Positions 43,540 through 53,065 of a stretch of 64,000 nucleotides of DNA are shown here, in pieces. Position numbers and translations under genes: made by a program. The DNA lies in assembly GCA_963575745.1 (NCBI GenBank), contig CAUYUJ010012113.1, positions 990,559 to 1,054,558 on the forward strand, given 5' to 3'. Within the stretch, counting starts at the first letter, position 1, and each line of letters begins with the position of its first letter. The stretch comes from Prorocentrum cordatum. Taxonomy: Eukaryota; Sar; Dinophyceae; Prorocentrales; Prorocentraceae. The notes below the pieces were generated by a model that did not search any database, was not told where the DNA came from, and worked only from the letters and a program-made list of their open reading frames with translations.

Positions 43540-44290
43540 ACTGACTTCATGCGGGCCACTCGCGCCTGCTGGCCGCGCTCGCATGCCGCAGTTTTTGCGC
43601 GGCCGTCATCGCCGACGCGTGGACGCCATCATCGTCGCAACCGTGACGCGGCGCCGCCTTTAGCCTTACCGCCGTCATAGTTGTCGTCGGCACCACCAGC
43701 GTCGTTGCCATCATCATCGAGTCTGCTGTTGCCGACGCCGCCAGCCGGCACCAGGCAGTCATCCCAATCGCCGCCGCGTTGGTTTTGCAGCCCAACTTGT
43801 GGGCGGGTGGGTGGGCTGAGCGCGCGAGCAGTGGAGTTGATACTTCTTTGCCTGGCAGGGCGAATTGCGCATCGTTCGTTGCGCCACTTCTGTTGCGCAA
43901 CATGGATTGCCAACCACCCATTTCCTTTTTTAGCAAGGAACTACAAACTGGAATCTGCCCCCGTCACCCCCCAGGACGCATCCGTTCCCTTATGCGATTT
44001 GTAATGTACGTGCGTTTCTGTCCCATCGCTGTTCTTTTCTACGAAATCACACCATCCCAGCCAGGCCAGTCCAAGTTCGCCCCCCCCCCCCCCCTCGTCG
44101 TCACACGCAAATTCGCGCGCCCCCGATTATCAAACATCGCAAAAGTTCCCGAATCCTATGGGACAGACGGCACCAAGTGCACGCGCGCGTCTTTGCGCGC
44201 GCATGCCGAAAGCCTTCCAAAACCGCTCGCTTTTCGCGGGCGTCAAAGTCGGGTGTCCCGCAAACGAAAACACATCTAAACACAATCAGC
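43540..44290 (+). repeat. Repeat R, full copy 3
   Basis: It is tandem to copy 2 with the same internal order: CAATCGCCGCCGCGTTGG, GGCAGGGCGAATTGCGCATC, ACATGGATTGCCAACC, ACACCATCCCAGCCAGGCC. It has a C15 run near 44,080-44,094. Confidence 0.7.
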
Positions 44291-44489
44291 GGATTCGCAC
44301 CAGTGTTTTTTTCAAATAAAGTTCGTCGTTTGTCAACTTCTCACGGGAATCATGGGTTCACATTGTTTTCATCAAACATGGCCAAGCGGTTTGGGCGGTG
44401 AGCCGCTGGCCGCGGCCCCTTTTCGAGTGCTGTTTCCGCGCGTGCTGGGGGGTGCTGGGGGGGGGGGACGGTCCTTGTCAGGGAGCACA

Positions 44490-44925
44490 TCGGGGAACAT
44501 GCCGGCCCCCACCATCTTTCTCGAGAACCATTGCCCATCATTGTGTCTGGTGGGCCTGCGCACAGCAGGCCACGCGCCACCACCCCCGCCGTCCCTTTCA
44601 AAAACCACTTCACAGTGATCGCGGGATGGCCGCGCATGATCCCGATTTAGCCGCGAGGTGCATTTGATATTGTTTCTGTTGTCAGGGTTGGTAACCCTTG
44701 CGCATAGCAGGAAATATGCTGACACCCCGTGCCGTCCCTGTCAAACACAATACAAAATGCTCGCGGGCCTCACGAACATGACTCAAGACCTTGCCCCAAA
44801 GTGTACTCTGCGTTGTTTTTTGATAGGGATGGTGTGGGGGGCGCATCGGGTTGGCCGCGCATGCTCCAAATGTGGAGGCAGAGTGCGTTTTGTACCATGT
44901 TTCGACAGGGATGGTGGGGGGGGGG
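44490..44925 (+). repeat. Composite repeat PQ, copy 3 with a partial extra unit
   Basis: P half: GGGGAACATGCCGGCCCCCA, GGGCCTGCGCACAGCAGGCC, GTGATCGCGGGATGGCCGCG. Q half from about 44,660: GCGCATAGCAGGAAATATGC, CCGTGCCGTCCCTGTCAAAC, ATGCTCGCGGGCC, TTGCCCCAAAGTGTAC. A further TTTTTTGATAGGGATGG start follows at about 44,815. Confidence 0.75.
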
Positions 44926-45004
44926 TGCCCTCATGGGGTTGGCAAGGTTCCGGGTTGGCCGCCGGCCGGGGTGGGGAGGGGGGATATATGAATACGGAAC
45001 AGTG

Positions 45005-45120
45005 GTGCGTCCCTCCCCGAAGGGGAAGAAAGGGCTGTGGAAGAGAAACATAATAACATCGTTAGACCACCTGTCGCCCCGAGGGCTGGTGAAACTTGGT
45101 ACACGCCCGCGCGGAGTTCC
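45005..45120 (+). repeat. Dispersed repeat T, copy 1
   Basis: CCCTCCCCGAAGGGGAAGAA, then AGACCACC and CCGAGGGCTGGTG, matches 63,395-63,500 in the same order. Confidence 0.6.
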
Positions 45121-45151
45121 CTGGTGGGCGCTGGGCCGTGCCCCCCGTTGG

Positions 45152-45195
45152 GGTGCCTGAGGCACCGCCCCTGACGCGCTCCGCGCGCGGGGACA
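45152..45195 (+). repeat. Two-hairpin element, possible copy 3
   Basis: GGTGCC TGA GGCACC is followed by GACGCGCTCCGCGCGCG. The second hairpin is the same as in copies 1 and 2 (CGCGC TCC GCGCG), but the first differs in sequence and the downstream block is not recognisable. Confidence 0.45.
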
Positions 45196-46916
45196 CGTGG
45201 CATGGCCGGCCTGGGCGAGAGCTGGGCGCACCTGGGGCCACGCGTCTCGCCAGCCCTCTGCCCAGCGCGAGGCCTCCGGGTGCTCGGCCCGCGGACCTGG
45301 CCCGCGCGCGCTCCCCGCTGCCCGACGTGCCCGTGCCGCGCCCTGCTCCTCCGGAGTCCAGCGCGGCCGGGTGCCGGAGACGAGGAGGGCGGTGGCGGGC
45401 GTCGGCGGGGCGCGAGCGGGCCCGCCGAGGTGGTTCCGGCTGCGGCGCACGCTGGCGCGCTGGAGGTGGCAGGCCCAGGCGCGCTCCCGGGCCAGCGGCA
45501 TCGGTCTTGCGGCCACCGGGCTCGACTTTCTGCAGGCTGGAGGAGGGGCGTGCTCCTCGCCCGCCCACCCCCCTCCCTCCCACCCCCTCCTCTCCTCTGC
45601 GCCCCCCTCCTGCACCTCGTCCTCGCTCCCCCTCCTCCTCTCCCTTGCTCCGGCTCCTCGGTGTCCCCCCTCTGCCCTGCCCCCTCGCAGGTAGGAGTAC
45701 GAGAAGAGGAGGAGGAGAAGGCGCAGGATGGGAGGGTTCTCTGTGAATGTTTTGTCGGAGGCGGCAGGCACAGTTCACCCCGGGCAAGGGAAGCGGAAGG
45801 GGAGGAAGTCACAGACCCCCTCGCGTCGCGAAACGATCCGGACGGGAGGTCTCCTGGGGGCCCCTTACGGGACCCTGGGGCCGTGCGACCGCGACGGGAT
45901 GGAAAGCGGCTCCGGGGAAGGGGTCGAGACCTCCAGGGGTTGGCTCTACCACGATGTCGGGTGCCTGGGCTGCCAGTCGTGCACCCACGCTGACTCCGCC
46001 CTGCCCCCCGCTTGGCCCAGGGTTGGTGCGATTGGAAGGGGTCCTAGCTGAGCCAGGGGAGCGCGCGGGCAGTCCGATCCCGCTCCCCGGAGGGGCCAGG
46101 CCAGGATCGGCGCACTTGGGTGCACAGATGGCGTCCTCCTACAGTCGGGAACCTTTGGATGGCGGGTCGCTCCGCCAGTCTGGCCCGCCGCGCTTCAGTG
46201 CATCAAGCCATCCGCTCCCAGCGTCAGCGTTCCGAGCCTTTCCCAGTTTCCCGCCTCGCGGAGAGGAGCGACACGCTATCCAAGAGCTTCGGATGCAACT
46301 CCCTGGTCCGAAATCCGGCTTAATCCGCTTAATCCCGCTTTGTCCCGCTTAATCCGGCTTAGTCCCGCTCAATCCGAGGCCCACTCCGGCGTAACAGCTC
46401 CCAAATGGGGTTGAATCCTCCTTAATCTTTCCGACGAAAACCTCCCAGTAGTTGCCTCCTAGAAGAGCAAGCGAAGCAAAAGTTCCCGGCTCCTCCCTGG
46501 CGCACGTCGCACCACCAGACACGTCGTTGGGCCGGTTGCTGCCACAGGCGTCGCTGGGCCAGGGTGTCCCCGGGACGGCCCGGGAGGCCCAGATGGCCTT
46601 CCGAGCACCCTCGAGGAGGACCCTGCGCGAAAAGCGGGGGAGACCTTAGGCTTAAGTCGGGCGTGTCCCTCTACAGTGGAACTGTTCAAAAATAGTTTTA
46701 AAAAAGTTTGGGGATTATTTGTTGAATACTGTTTGACCGTTTGAGCGTTCGTTTTTGAGTCTTTGCTTTCCTCGAAATTCTTTACGCTTCGCGTACCCCC
46801 ACCAGCCCATCTCACAGCAGCACCTCTTGTGAAACATGCCGACAGTGGTGTGTGTCAGGCGTGTGTCCGCTGGGCTCCGCATAGCTCCCTTGTTCCTCCT
46901 TCCTCTCGCTTCCGTG
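45196..46916. other. GC-rich intergenic stretch
   Basis: No supported gene. At 46,315-46,376 a CGCTTAATCC-like unit of 10-12 bases repeats about five times. Confidence 0.5.
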
Positions 46917-46921
46917 TAGTG

Positions 46922-46988
<67 letters not shown>

Positions 46989-47225
46989 CAGTAGTAGCGA
47001 CACGACAAGTTTCAGTGGCAGTAGATGTAGGTGTCTTGGTAGAAGGAGTAGTGCTCGCAGTAGTAGTAGTAGTAGTAGGTCTAGGAGGCAGAGCAGCAGT
47101 AGTACGATGAGTAGTAGCAGCAGTAGTTGTAGTAGACCTCGTAGTAGCAGTAGAAGTAGTAGTGGGAGTAGTAATAGTAGGAGTCGTCGTAGTAGTCGTA
47201 GTAGTCGTTGTAGTACATGTAGACG
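46917..47225. repeat. (GTA)n microsatellite, pure then degenerate
   Basis: About 72 bases of pure GTA units are followed by about 235 bases in which AGTAGTAG blocks alternate with point-mutated units. Confidence 0.95.
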
Positions 47226-47435
47226 CAGTAGTGGTAGTGCCATCGCCGACGAGGAACCCCAGCGAAGCATGCCGACAGTGGTCTGGTGCAAGCATGTGTC
47301 TGTTTCCCTGTACGTGTATTCTATGGTCCGAAGCAGGAGGAGTCGGAAGAGGAGGCGGGAGGGAAGGAGTTGGGAGGCAAGACAGAGGGCGGCCGTCGTC
47401 GAAACCACGGATCTTTCCCGACCAGCGTTGTTGTC

Positions 47436-47455
47436 GTTGCCATTCTGGCTTCTAG
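47436..47455 (+). other. DinoSL-like relic, unit 1
   Basis: GTTGCCATTCTGGCTTCTAG against the known DinoSL 3' part GTAGCCATTTTGGCTCAAG. It is followed by GTGAGCTTCGCTCCGCCTAC, as in the other units. Confidence 0.5.
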
Positions 47456-47770
47456 TATTGGAGTGTGGCTGTGAGCTTCGCTCCGCCTACCCGTAATAGT
47501 CTCCGCCTGCTAGCATCATCTTTGCGGTTGGCATGGAGAAGCGCCTGTGCTTTGTTGTACTTTTGCTTGCCACGGGGGTTCCTGGAAGCGAGCGCGCAGA
47601 ATATTGGTTGCCGGCACTCTCGCTTCCTGTTGAGCTTCCACAGTGCGGTCGGCGCGCGGCACTTTCTTTCCCATGGCTTCGAATGTGATGGCGATGACGA
47701 TGACGACGATGACGAAAGGACAACGACGGCGCCGACGACGACGACCACGACCATCACGTCAATGGTGACT
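47436..47770 (+). pseudogene. Helicase-family unit 1, highly degenerate 5' remnant
   Basis: It shares with units 2 and 3 the DinoSL-like block, the GTGAGCTTCGCTCCGCC motif, TTTGCGGTTGGCATGGAGAA and a short region with GTTCCTGGAAGCGAGC. One frame reads LPFWLLVLECGCEL, which aligns with LPFWLTALRCGCEL of unit 3, before stops intervene. It then jumps to a GACGATGACGACG tract at 47,690-47,760, as found after the gene in the other units. So nearly all of the coding region has been lost while both ends are kept. The downstream stretch to about 48,250 keeps weak similarity to the 3' regions of units 2 and 3. Confidence 0.55.
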
Positions 47771-49194
47771 TGGCTTGCGGCCCGAACGCACGCGCCTACT
47801 GTGTTTTTTGGCACGAGGTGGCTGGTGTGCGCAAATTCCGCACGTAGCCCAGCACCGCTACGATATCTCCATTTTTGCATCTGATGTGAGTCATATTCTT
47901 CTCCATTCGCCCCGCGTTCGTGTCAGCAGGTCGTCGTGGCGGTTAGCGCTCGGTGACACGCAGGCACGGCGGTCATCGCGAGATGTCTCAGAGACGCGCC
48001 ACTTTCGAGATTTTCTCGGCACGATCCATCGTCATTGCGACGTCAGACCATGGATTCCCCTCCGCACCTATACACGCATGTATTCAATACAGAAACACGC
48101 ATAAATCAAAGGCGGTCCGACACACATCAAGAAAGCACAGAAAGACATGCACAGAAGTTCAACGTTGTCCTCTGCCTCTTCCCAAGAGAGTAAGAGTGGT
48201 GCGCCATTTTTTCCTGCGGATGTTGAGTAGGCACATGTCGAGGTCTGAGAGACGAAGTTCCAAGTGTCGCCTGCCGCGCTCGCGTGCAGGTGACGCGTGG
48301 AGCGTTACGCAACGTGTGGGCTGAAGTGGTTCGCTTTGCCTTATGGAAAAACGGGACACAGTGGATTTAGGTAGAACGCTCTTCGTAGTCGTGCAGGAGT
48401 ACAGCGTGCTGAGAGGTCTTGCAGGTATGCAAGAGCTCGAGGCTCTCAACATGACTGTCGGCGTATCCCGTCACAGTCCACGTAGTGGATCGAGGCGCAT
48501 CGTGCCTCAGGGTGTCCGGGGGCCTGGGGTCTAGTTCTCTCGTGTTGCAGGTTTCCCCGATTGTCCGGATATAGTACTATACAAGGTTGTGCTTGGTGCA
48601 TTTCCAGGTAACTTCCAGGGTTCTCACAGGGTGTCTACGTGTAGCATGGCTTATAATGGACACCTCAATCCGTCGGCGATTATCGAGTGCCACGTTTCAG
48701 ACATGTCATGTTGTGTTGCTTGTGTGGTGTCCTGTGGGATCGTCTGCGATCTTCTCCAAGTTTGGCGTTCGAGTCAGTGCTCCCCGGCGACGACGTCGAC
48801 GAAAACGACGACGTCGACGACCCTGCCGCTCGCTCGGGGCCGCCGTCTTCGCTGCTGCCGCGTTCGTTTCTCTCGAGGAGTATCTCGACGATTCTTACGT
48901 TTGGCTTCAAGGGCGGCCTACGCTCCCTCGTTCGGGTTTCTTGTTTTGCTGGGACGTGTTGTAGGAGTCGTTCGGGCCGTTCGTTCGCGTGTTCTGCTTC
49001 GCGAGTGTTCTGTGCGTCCCTGGGGCCGTTCGTCCTGGCGTTAGTCGTTGGGGCCCTTCCTTGTGTAAGAGTCTCTCGAGATTCTCGGGGTGTTGCAGGT
49101 TCGGGCGCCGCGCCTTGGTGTGAGTTCTTCGGCCTTCTCATTGTTTGTGAGTGGTTGGCGCGTGTTGTGGTCTGCGACACATTTGGGCTGTTCG
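47771..49194. other. 3' region of unit 1 and spacer
   Basis: The part up to about 48,270 resembles 51,080-51,450 and 57,930-58,260 in landmarks (GTGTCAGCA, GACACGCAGGCACGG, ACAGAAACACGC, AAGAGAGTAAGA). From about 48,600 on there is a GGTTCTCACAGGG string related to the pre-unit spacers. No supported gene. Confidence 0.4.
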
Positions 49195-49455
49195 TTGTGT
49201 GAGTCGTTCGGGCTCTTCGTCCTGCTGTGAGTCGTTCGGGCCTGTTCCTTGCGTGTGAGTCGTTCAGGCTCGTCGTGGTGTCCGTCGTCCAGGCCCGTCG
49301 TCCTGGTGAGAGTCGTTCGGGTTCGTCCGTGTGTGTGAGTCGATCGGGCTTCTCGTGGCGTGATCAGTTCGGGCTACTGGGGCTAGTGGGAGTCGTTCGG
49401 GCCTTTCCGTGTGTGTGAGACGTTCGGGATCGTCCTGCAATGAGTCGTGACCTCT
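49195..49455 (+). repeat. GAGTCGTTCGGG array, copy 1
   Basis: About seven diverged units of ~33 bp with core GTGTGAGTCGTTCGGG, alternating CTCGTCCTG and TTCGTGGTG type arms. It sits just before unit 2. Confidence 0.85.
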
Positions 49456-49612
49456 GGTAGAATTGAAATCGGTCGTTCCGCTCTTCGTCTTCTTCCTCCT
49501 TTTCCTTCTCGGAGTTCATGTCGCGCGGTCACGCAGGTTTTCACGTGAGTGTTTCGGGCCAAGACGCCGAAGGCTAAGGAGCGCCCAGGAGTGCCCCAGC
49601 GTTGTCGTCGCT

Positions 49613-49632
49613 GTTGCCACTTTGGCTTGCAG
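49613..49632 (+). other. DinoSL-like relic, unit 2
   Basis: GTTGCCACTTTGGCTTGCAG, followed 15-20 bases later by GTGAGCTTAGCTCCGCCCAT. Confidence 0.55.
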
Positions 49633-50470
49633 CATTGCGACTCGGCTGTGAGCTTAGCTCCGCCCATCAGCAAAAGCTTCTTTCTCCAGGTTTCCTTGCT
49701 GTCGGCATGGAGAGGTGCCGGTACGCCCTGATACTTCGGCTAGCATCAGGGGCTCCTTGGAGCGAGCAGGGCGAGGAGTCGGTGATCATGCATCCTTTTT
49801 GTGGCAAGGACCGATCGTCGCCGCACTGCCGTCGCCCAGCATACATGGCGGAGTGCTTGCCGCCAGAGCTAGTTCTGCACATAAGCCTGAACGCCGCCAG
49901 AGCAATAGTGTTCACGAAGCAGGCCGTCGCGGTCAAATTCGCTCACAATACGAAGAAGCCGATGCAGGATGGCAGCGGTGACCTCAATTGCATGAGGAAG
50001 CTCGTCGCTCAGGTAGGCACGAGTTTGCATTTCCATGTGCGCAGCATGAACCCGTTCACCGACCAGGACGCCCGTTGGCGCGTAGACTTCGTCGGCGACG
50101 TTGCAACTGTGAAGCTTCGCATGTCGGGGGTGATAAGTACGCTGGAGTGTCGAACATGGGCATCCAGGGCAATGCGCGTAGCGCAGGTTTTTGAGACCCT
50201 GTCATTGCTCACCCTCACGTGAGCCCACTTAGTTGGAAGCAGCTTATCGGAGCGGTTCCTCTATGTCGGCACGGCAGCGTCGAGAAATGAGTACGCTATT
50301 CGCATCAGGCGCAGTGGACTACGAGCAGTCCTTCCTCTTCGGCGGCATCGTACTTACCCGCAAGAGCTTTCTGTGAAGGGTGTGGTGCATTTCGCTGTGA
50401 CGATGGCGGATCTCTCGTGCAACAATTCGGCAGGTTTGTTTGGTACTCCGCGTGGGTGCATTGGGTGAAG
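49613..50470 (+). pseudogene. Helicase-family unit 2, internally deleted paralog
   Basis: The frame starting with an ATG at 49,706 (ERCRYALILRLASGAPWSEQ) matches the N-terminal part of the unit 3 protein. It lacks about 300 bases present there (53,215-53,505), resumes through DGSGDLNCMRKLVAQ, then skips the region matching 53,740-54,085 and resumes at DARWRVDFVGDVAT. It stops at 50,220-50,222. Further on, a GCAGTGGACTACGAGCAGTC block corresponds to about 56,993 of unit 3, so the whole helicase core is missing. The 3' flank (TGGTGGTGCGTAGCGGTGAT) again matches unit 3 at about 57,436. It arose by duplication followed by at least three internal deletions, so it cannot encode a helicase. Confidence 0.75.
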
Positions 50471-50709
50471 TGGTCAAGCTGATGTCTAGGCGCTAGGTCT
50501 CACTGGAATGGCTGATAGGGTCGCCCAGTCCGACCAGATAATCATCTCGTTCGTATCTCTGCAACATCTGTGCGAAGCAGATGGGCAGTTGTTCCTCGGC
50601 GGGTGCGCTTAGAATTCCAGGCGGTCCGCTACGGACTTGCCGAAGGAAGAGCGTTGGTGGTGCGTAGCGGTGATGTTGCTCGAGGACCCCGACGGCGGCG
50701 GCATGGAAA

Positions 50710-50935
50710 CGTCGAAATCGGCGACGACGACCACGACCACGACGGCGACGACGACGATGACCGCTCGACGACGTCGGCGACGACGACGACGACCACGACC
50801 ACGACCACGACGACGACGCCGTCGCCGAAGACCACGACGACGACGACGACGACGACGATTCGTCGAGGACGTCGTCGAGACAACGACGACGACGACTACA
50901 CCGAGAACGGGAATGGCGACGCTGACGACGCCGAC
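50710..50935. repeat. (GAC)n tract after unit 2
   Basis: GACGAC units with CACGAC interruptions, at the same place relative to the gene end as the tract at 57,465-57,710. Confidence 0.9.
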
Positions 50936-51729
50936 GCCATTTCGACGACAGGGGGAGCACTCCTGGTAGCGCTTTCATTCTGGAGAGCGAGCGGAACTCT
51001 CTGCCATCCTTTTTGCGCCTCGATGTGGCAGGGTTGCTGAGGCAGGTGAGATCGGCCATGGCCCGTGCGGGCTCGCCGCTGTCCCTCAGGATGATGTTTC
51101 ACTCCTGGCTCCCTTGGCCTCGCCTTCGTGTCAGCATCGTTGTTGCGTTGACCGTCCGAGGACATGCAAGCGCGGTTGTCACCGCGGAATGTTCCCGGGA
51201 CGCGTCACCGACGAGCCTTTTTATGCATCTTCTCGCCCTCTTGCGACATTCAGGGGCCCTTCTCGCCCAATGCATGCACGCGCATACATGGAAAACGAAC
51301 ACGCAGAACAGTCCACTCATCCACAATAGTAACACAACAAAAACACCCGACAGAGTTGGAACCGTTCGTCTCGCTGCCGAGGGCGGTCGATGGAGCGCTC
51401 GCCAGGCCTGGAAGGTGAACTCTCGATGTTCCGTATACTGCGTTCGTGCGCAGTAGGCTCGTCGCGCGTTCCGCACCGTGCTGGCTAAACTGCACCCGCC
51501 CTGTCGTCTCAGAGTAAGATAGGGAGAAAAACCACAGAAGGAAAACATGGTACAACATATAAGACATAGAATAGGAACAAGGTTCCCCCGAATGTTGCAG
51601 GTTCAAACAGCCTTCGGAGGGCCCCCCGAGATAATGCCAGCGTTCAGTTCTCTGTGCGCTGCAGATATGTGATTCGTTGTGGTCTCCCATGATGTAAGGT
51701 GCGGCGGGCCACTCGTCCTTCCTCGCTTG
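50936..51729 (+). repeat. 3' flank of unit 2, homologous to that of unit 3
   Basis: Landmarks shared with 57,711-58,300 are GGAATGGCGACG, GCACTCCTGGTAGC, TTCTGGAGAGCGAGCGGAA, ACATGCAAGCGCGGTTGTCA, CTCGCCAGGCCTGGAAG and CTAAACTGCACCCGCCCT. No coding signal. Confidence 0.7.
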
Positions 51730-52465
51730 AGTTTTTTCGGCCCCTCATTGTGAGAGCCGTTCGGACCGCTCATGGTGTGAGTCGTTTGAGCATTTCGTCT
51801 TCGCGTGCCCCGTTCGGGCCCCTCCTTGGGCGTGAGTCGCTTGGGCTTCTCGTGGTGTGAATCGTTCGGGCCCCCCGTCCTGGTGTGAGTCGTTCGGGGG
51901 CTTTCTTGCGTGTGAGACGGTCGGTGCTCGTAGTGGTGCGCGTCCTTCGGGCCACTCGTCCTGGCGTGAGTCGCTCGGGCCCCTCCTTGTGTGTGAGTCG
52001 TTCGGGTTCGTCGTGGTGTGTGTCGTCGGAGCCCTTCGTCCTGCTGTGAGTCGTTCGGGCCTTTCTTTGTCTGTTCGTCGTTCGGGCGTTTCGTGGTGTG
52101 AGAAACATTTGGGATCTTCCTGGCGTGCGTCGTTCGGGGGCTTTCGTTCTGGTGTGAGTCGTGCGGGGTTTCCCTTGTGTGTGAATTGATCGGTCTGCTT
52201 GGGTATCAGTAGTTCGGGTTCGTCGTCCTGGTGAGGGTCGTTTCGGAGCTCTCTTGTGCGTGAGTTGTCGGCCCTCCCGTGGTGTGAGTAGTTCGGGCTT
52301 CGTGGCCTAGTGGGACTCGTTCGGGCCTCTCCGTGTGCGTGAGTCGTTCGGGATCCTCATGGAGCGAGTCGTTCGGGTCCTTCGTCGTGGTGTGAGTCGT
52401 TCGGGCCTCTCCTTGTGTGTGGGTCGTTGGGCTTCCTCGAGGGCTCAGTCGTTCGGGTACCTCGC
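51730..52465 (+). repeat. GAGTCGTTCGGG array, copy 2
   Basis: About 20 diverged ~33-bp units in + orientation, the longest array in the window. It produces open frames rich in CESFG repeats that I reject as genes. Confidence 0.9.
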
Positions 52466-53045
52466 CGCCGTCTCGTAACCTTGCCAGTGAGCCCCATGTG
52501 TCTCCATGCTCTCAATTGGGTGGAAGAATGCGCAGCGCGCAGCACGTCGTCACAAACAATGCCTGACATTACTTGTAACCCTGTCCATAGGTGACTCCTG
52601 GTAAACTTTTACTCGATCGTTCCGTCCACCTTCTCGTCATCGGAGTTCTGGTGGTGCGCGCGCGCAGGTTCTCACGTTAGTGGTATGATGGGAACGTCCG
52701 CGGGAGCGGAACGCTTTCGAGTTTCGGTGCAATCATTGCATGACGCTGGGAGATGGCGTTTGAGGTTCGTTAGTTCGTGCGTCGACGGTCCTCGGCCCAG
52801 GAGGGCCCAGGAGGCGCGCGCATCGCGCGCGAGGTTTCCAAAAATGCTTCGAGAAAGTCCAGAAGGAATGCTGATCGCTACGGTGCGGGCTTGGGTTCTG
52901 CAGGATTGGGGGACGCCGCCGGTAGAATTGCCGAGACTGTGTCGCATTTGCGTGAGGCCCCGGGAGGGTCCGAATATGTGTCTTGGGATCATGAAGGGCC
53001 TCATGAGTGGCCGAAATCCACAGGTGCTCTACAATTGTAGTCGCT
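52466..53045 (+). other. Pre-unit spacer of unit 3
   Basis: It shares with the spacer before unit 2 (49,460-49,612) the landmarks CGATCGTTCCG / CGGTCGTTCCG, TCGGAGTTC, GCGCAGGTTCTCACGT / ACGCAGGTTTTCACGT and GCCCAGGAG. Its CCAGTGAGCCCCATGTGTCT string recurs as TAGTGAGCTCCATGTGTCTC at about 58,877. Confidence 0.6.
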
Positions 53046-53065
53046 GTTGCCATTCTGGCTCACAG
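53046..53065 (+). other. DinoSL-like relic, unit 3
   Basis: GTTGCCATTCTGGCTCACAG aligns to GTAGCCATTTTGGCTCAAG with two substitutions and one extra C, ending in AG. It is followed by GTGAGCTTAGCTCCGCCTAT. It is the best preserved of the five. Confidence 0.65.

Noticed and set aside
51860-52190. Open frames rich in CESFG repeats in the GAGTCGTTCGGG arrays
   Set aside because: They are products of the ~33-bp repeat and appear on both strands wherever an array occurs.
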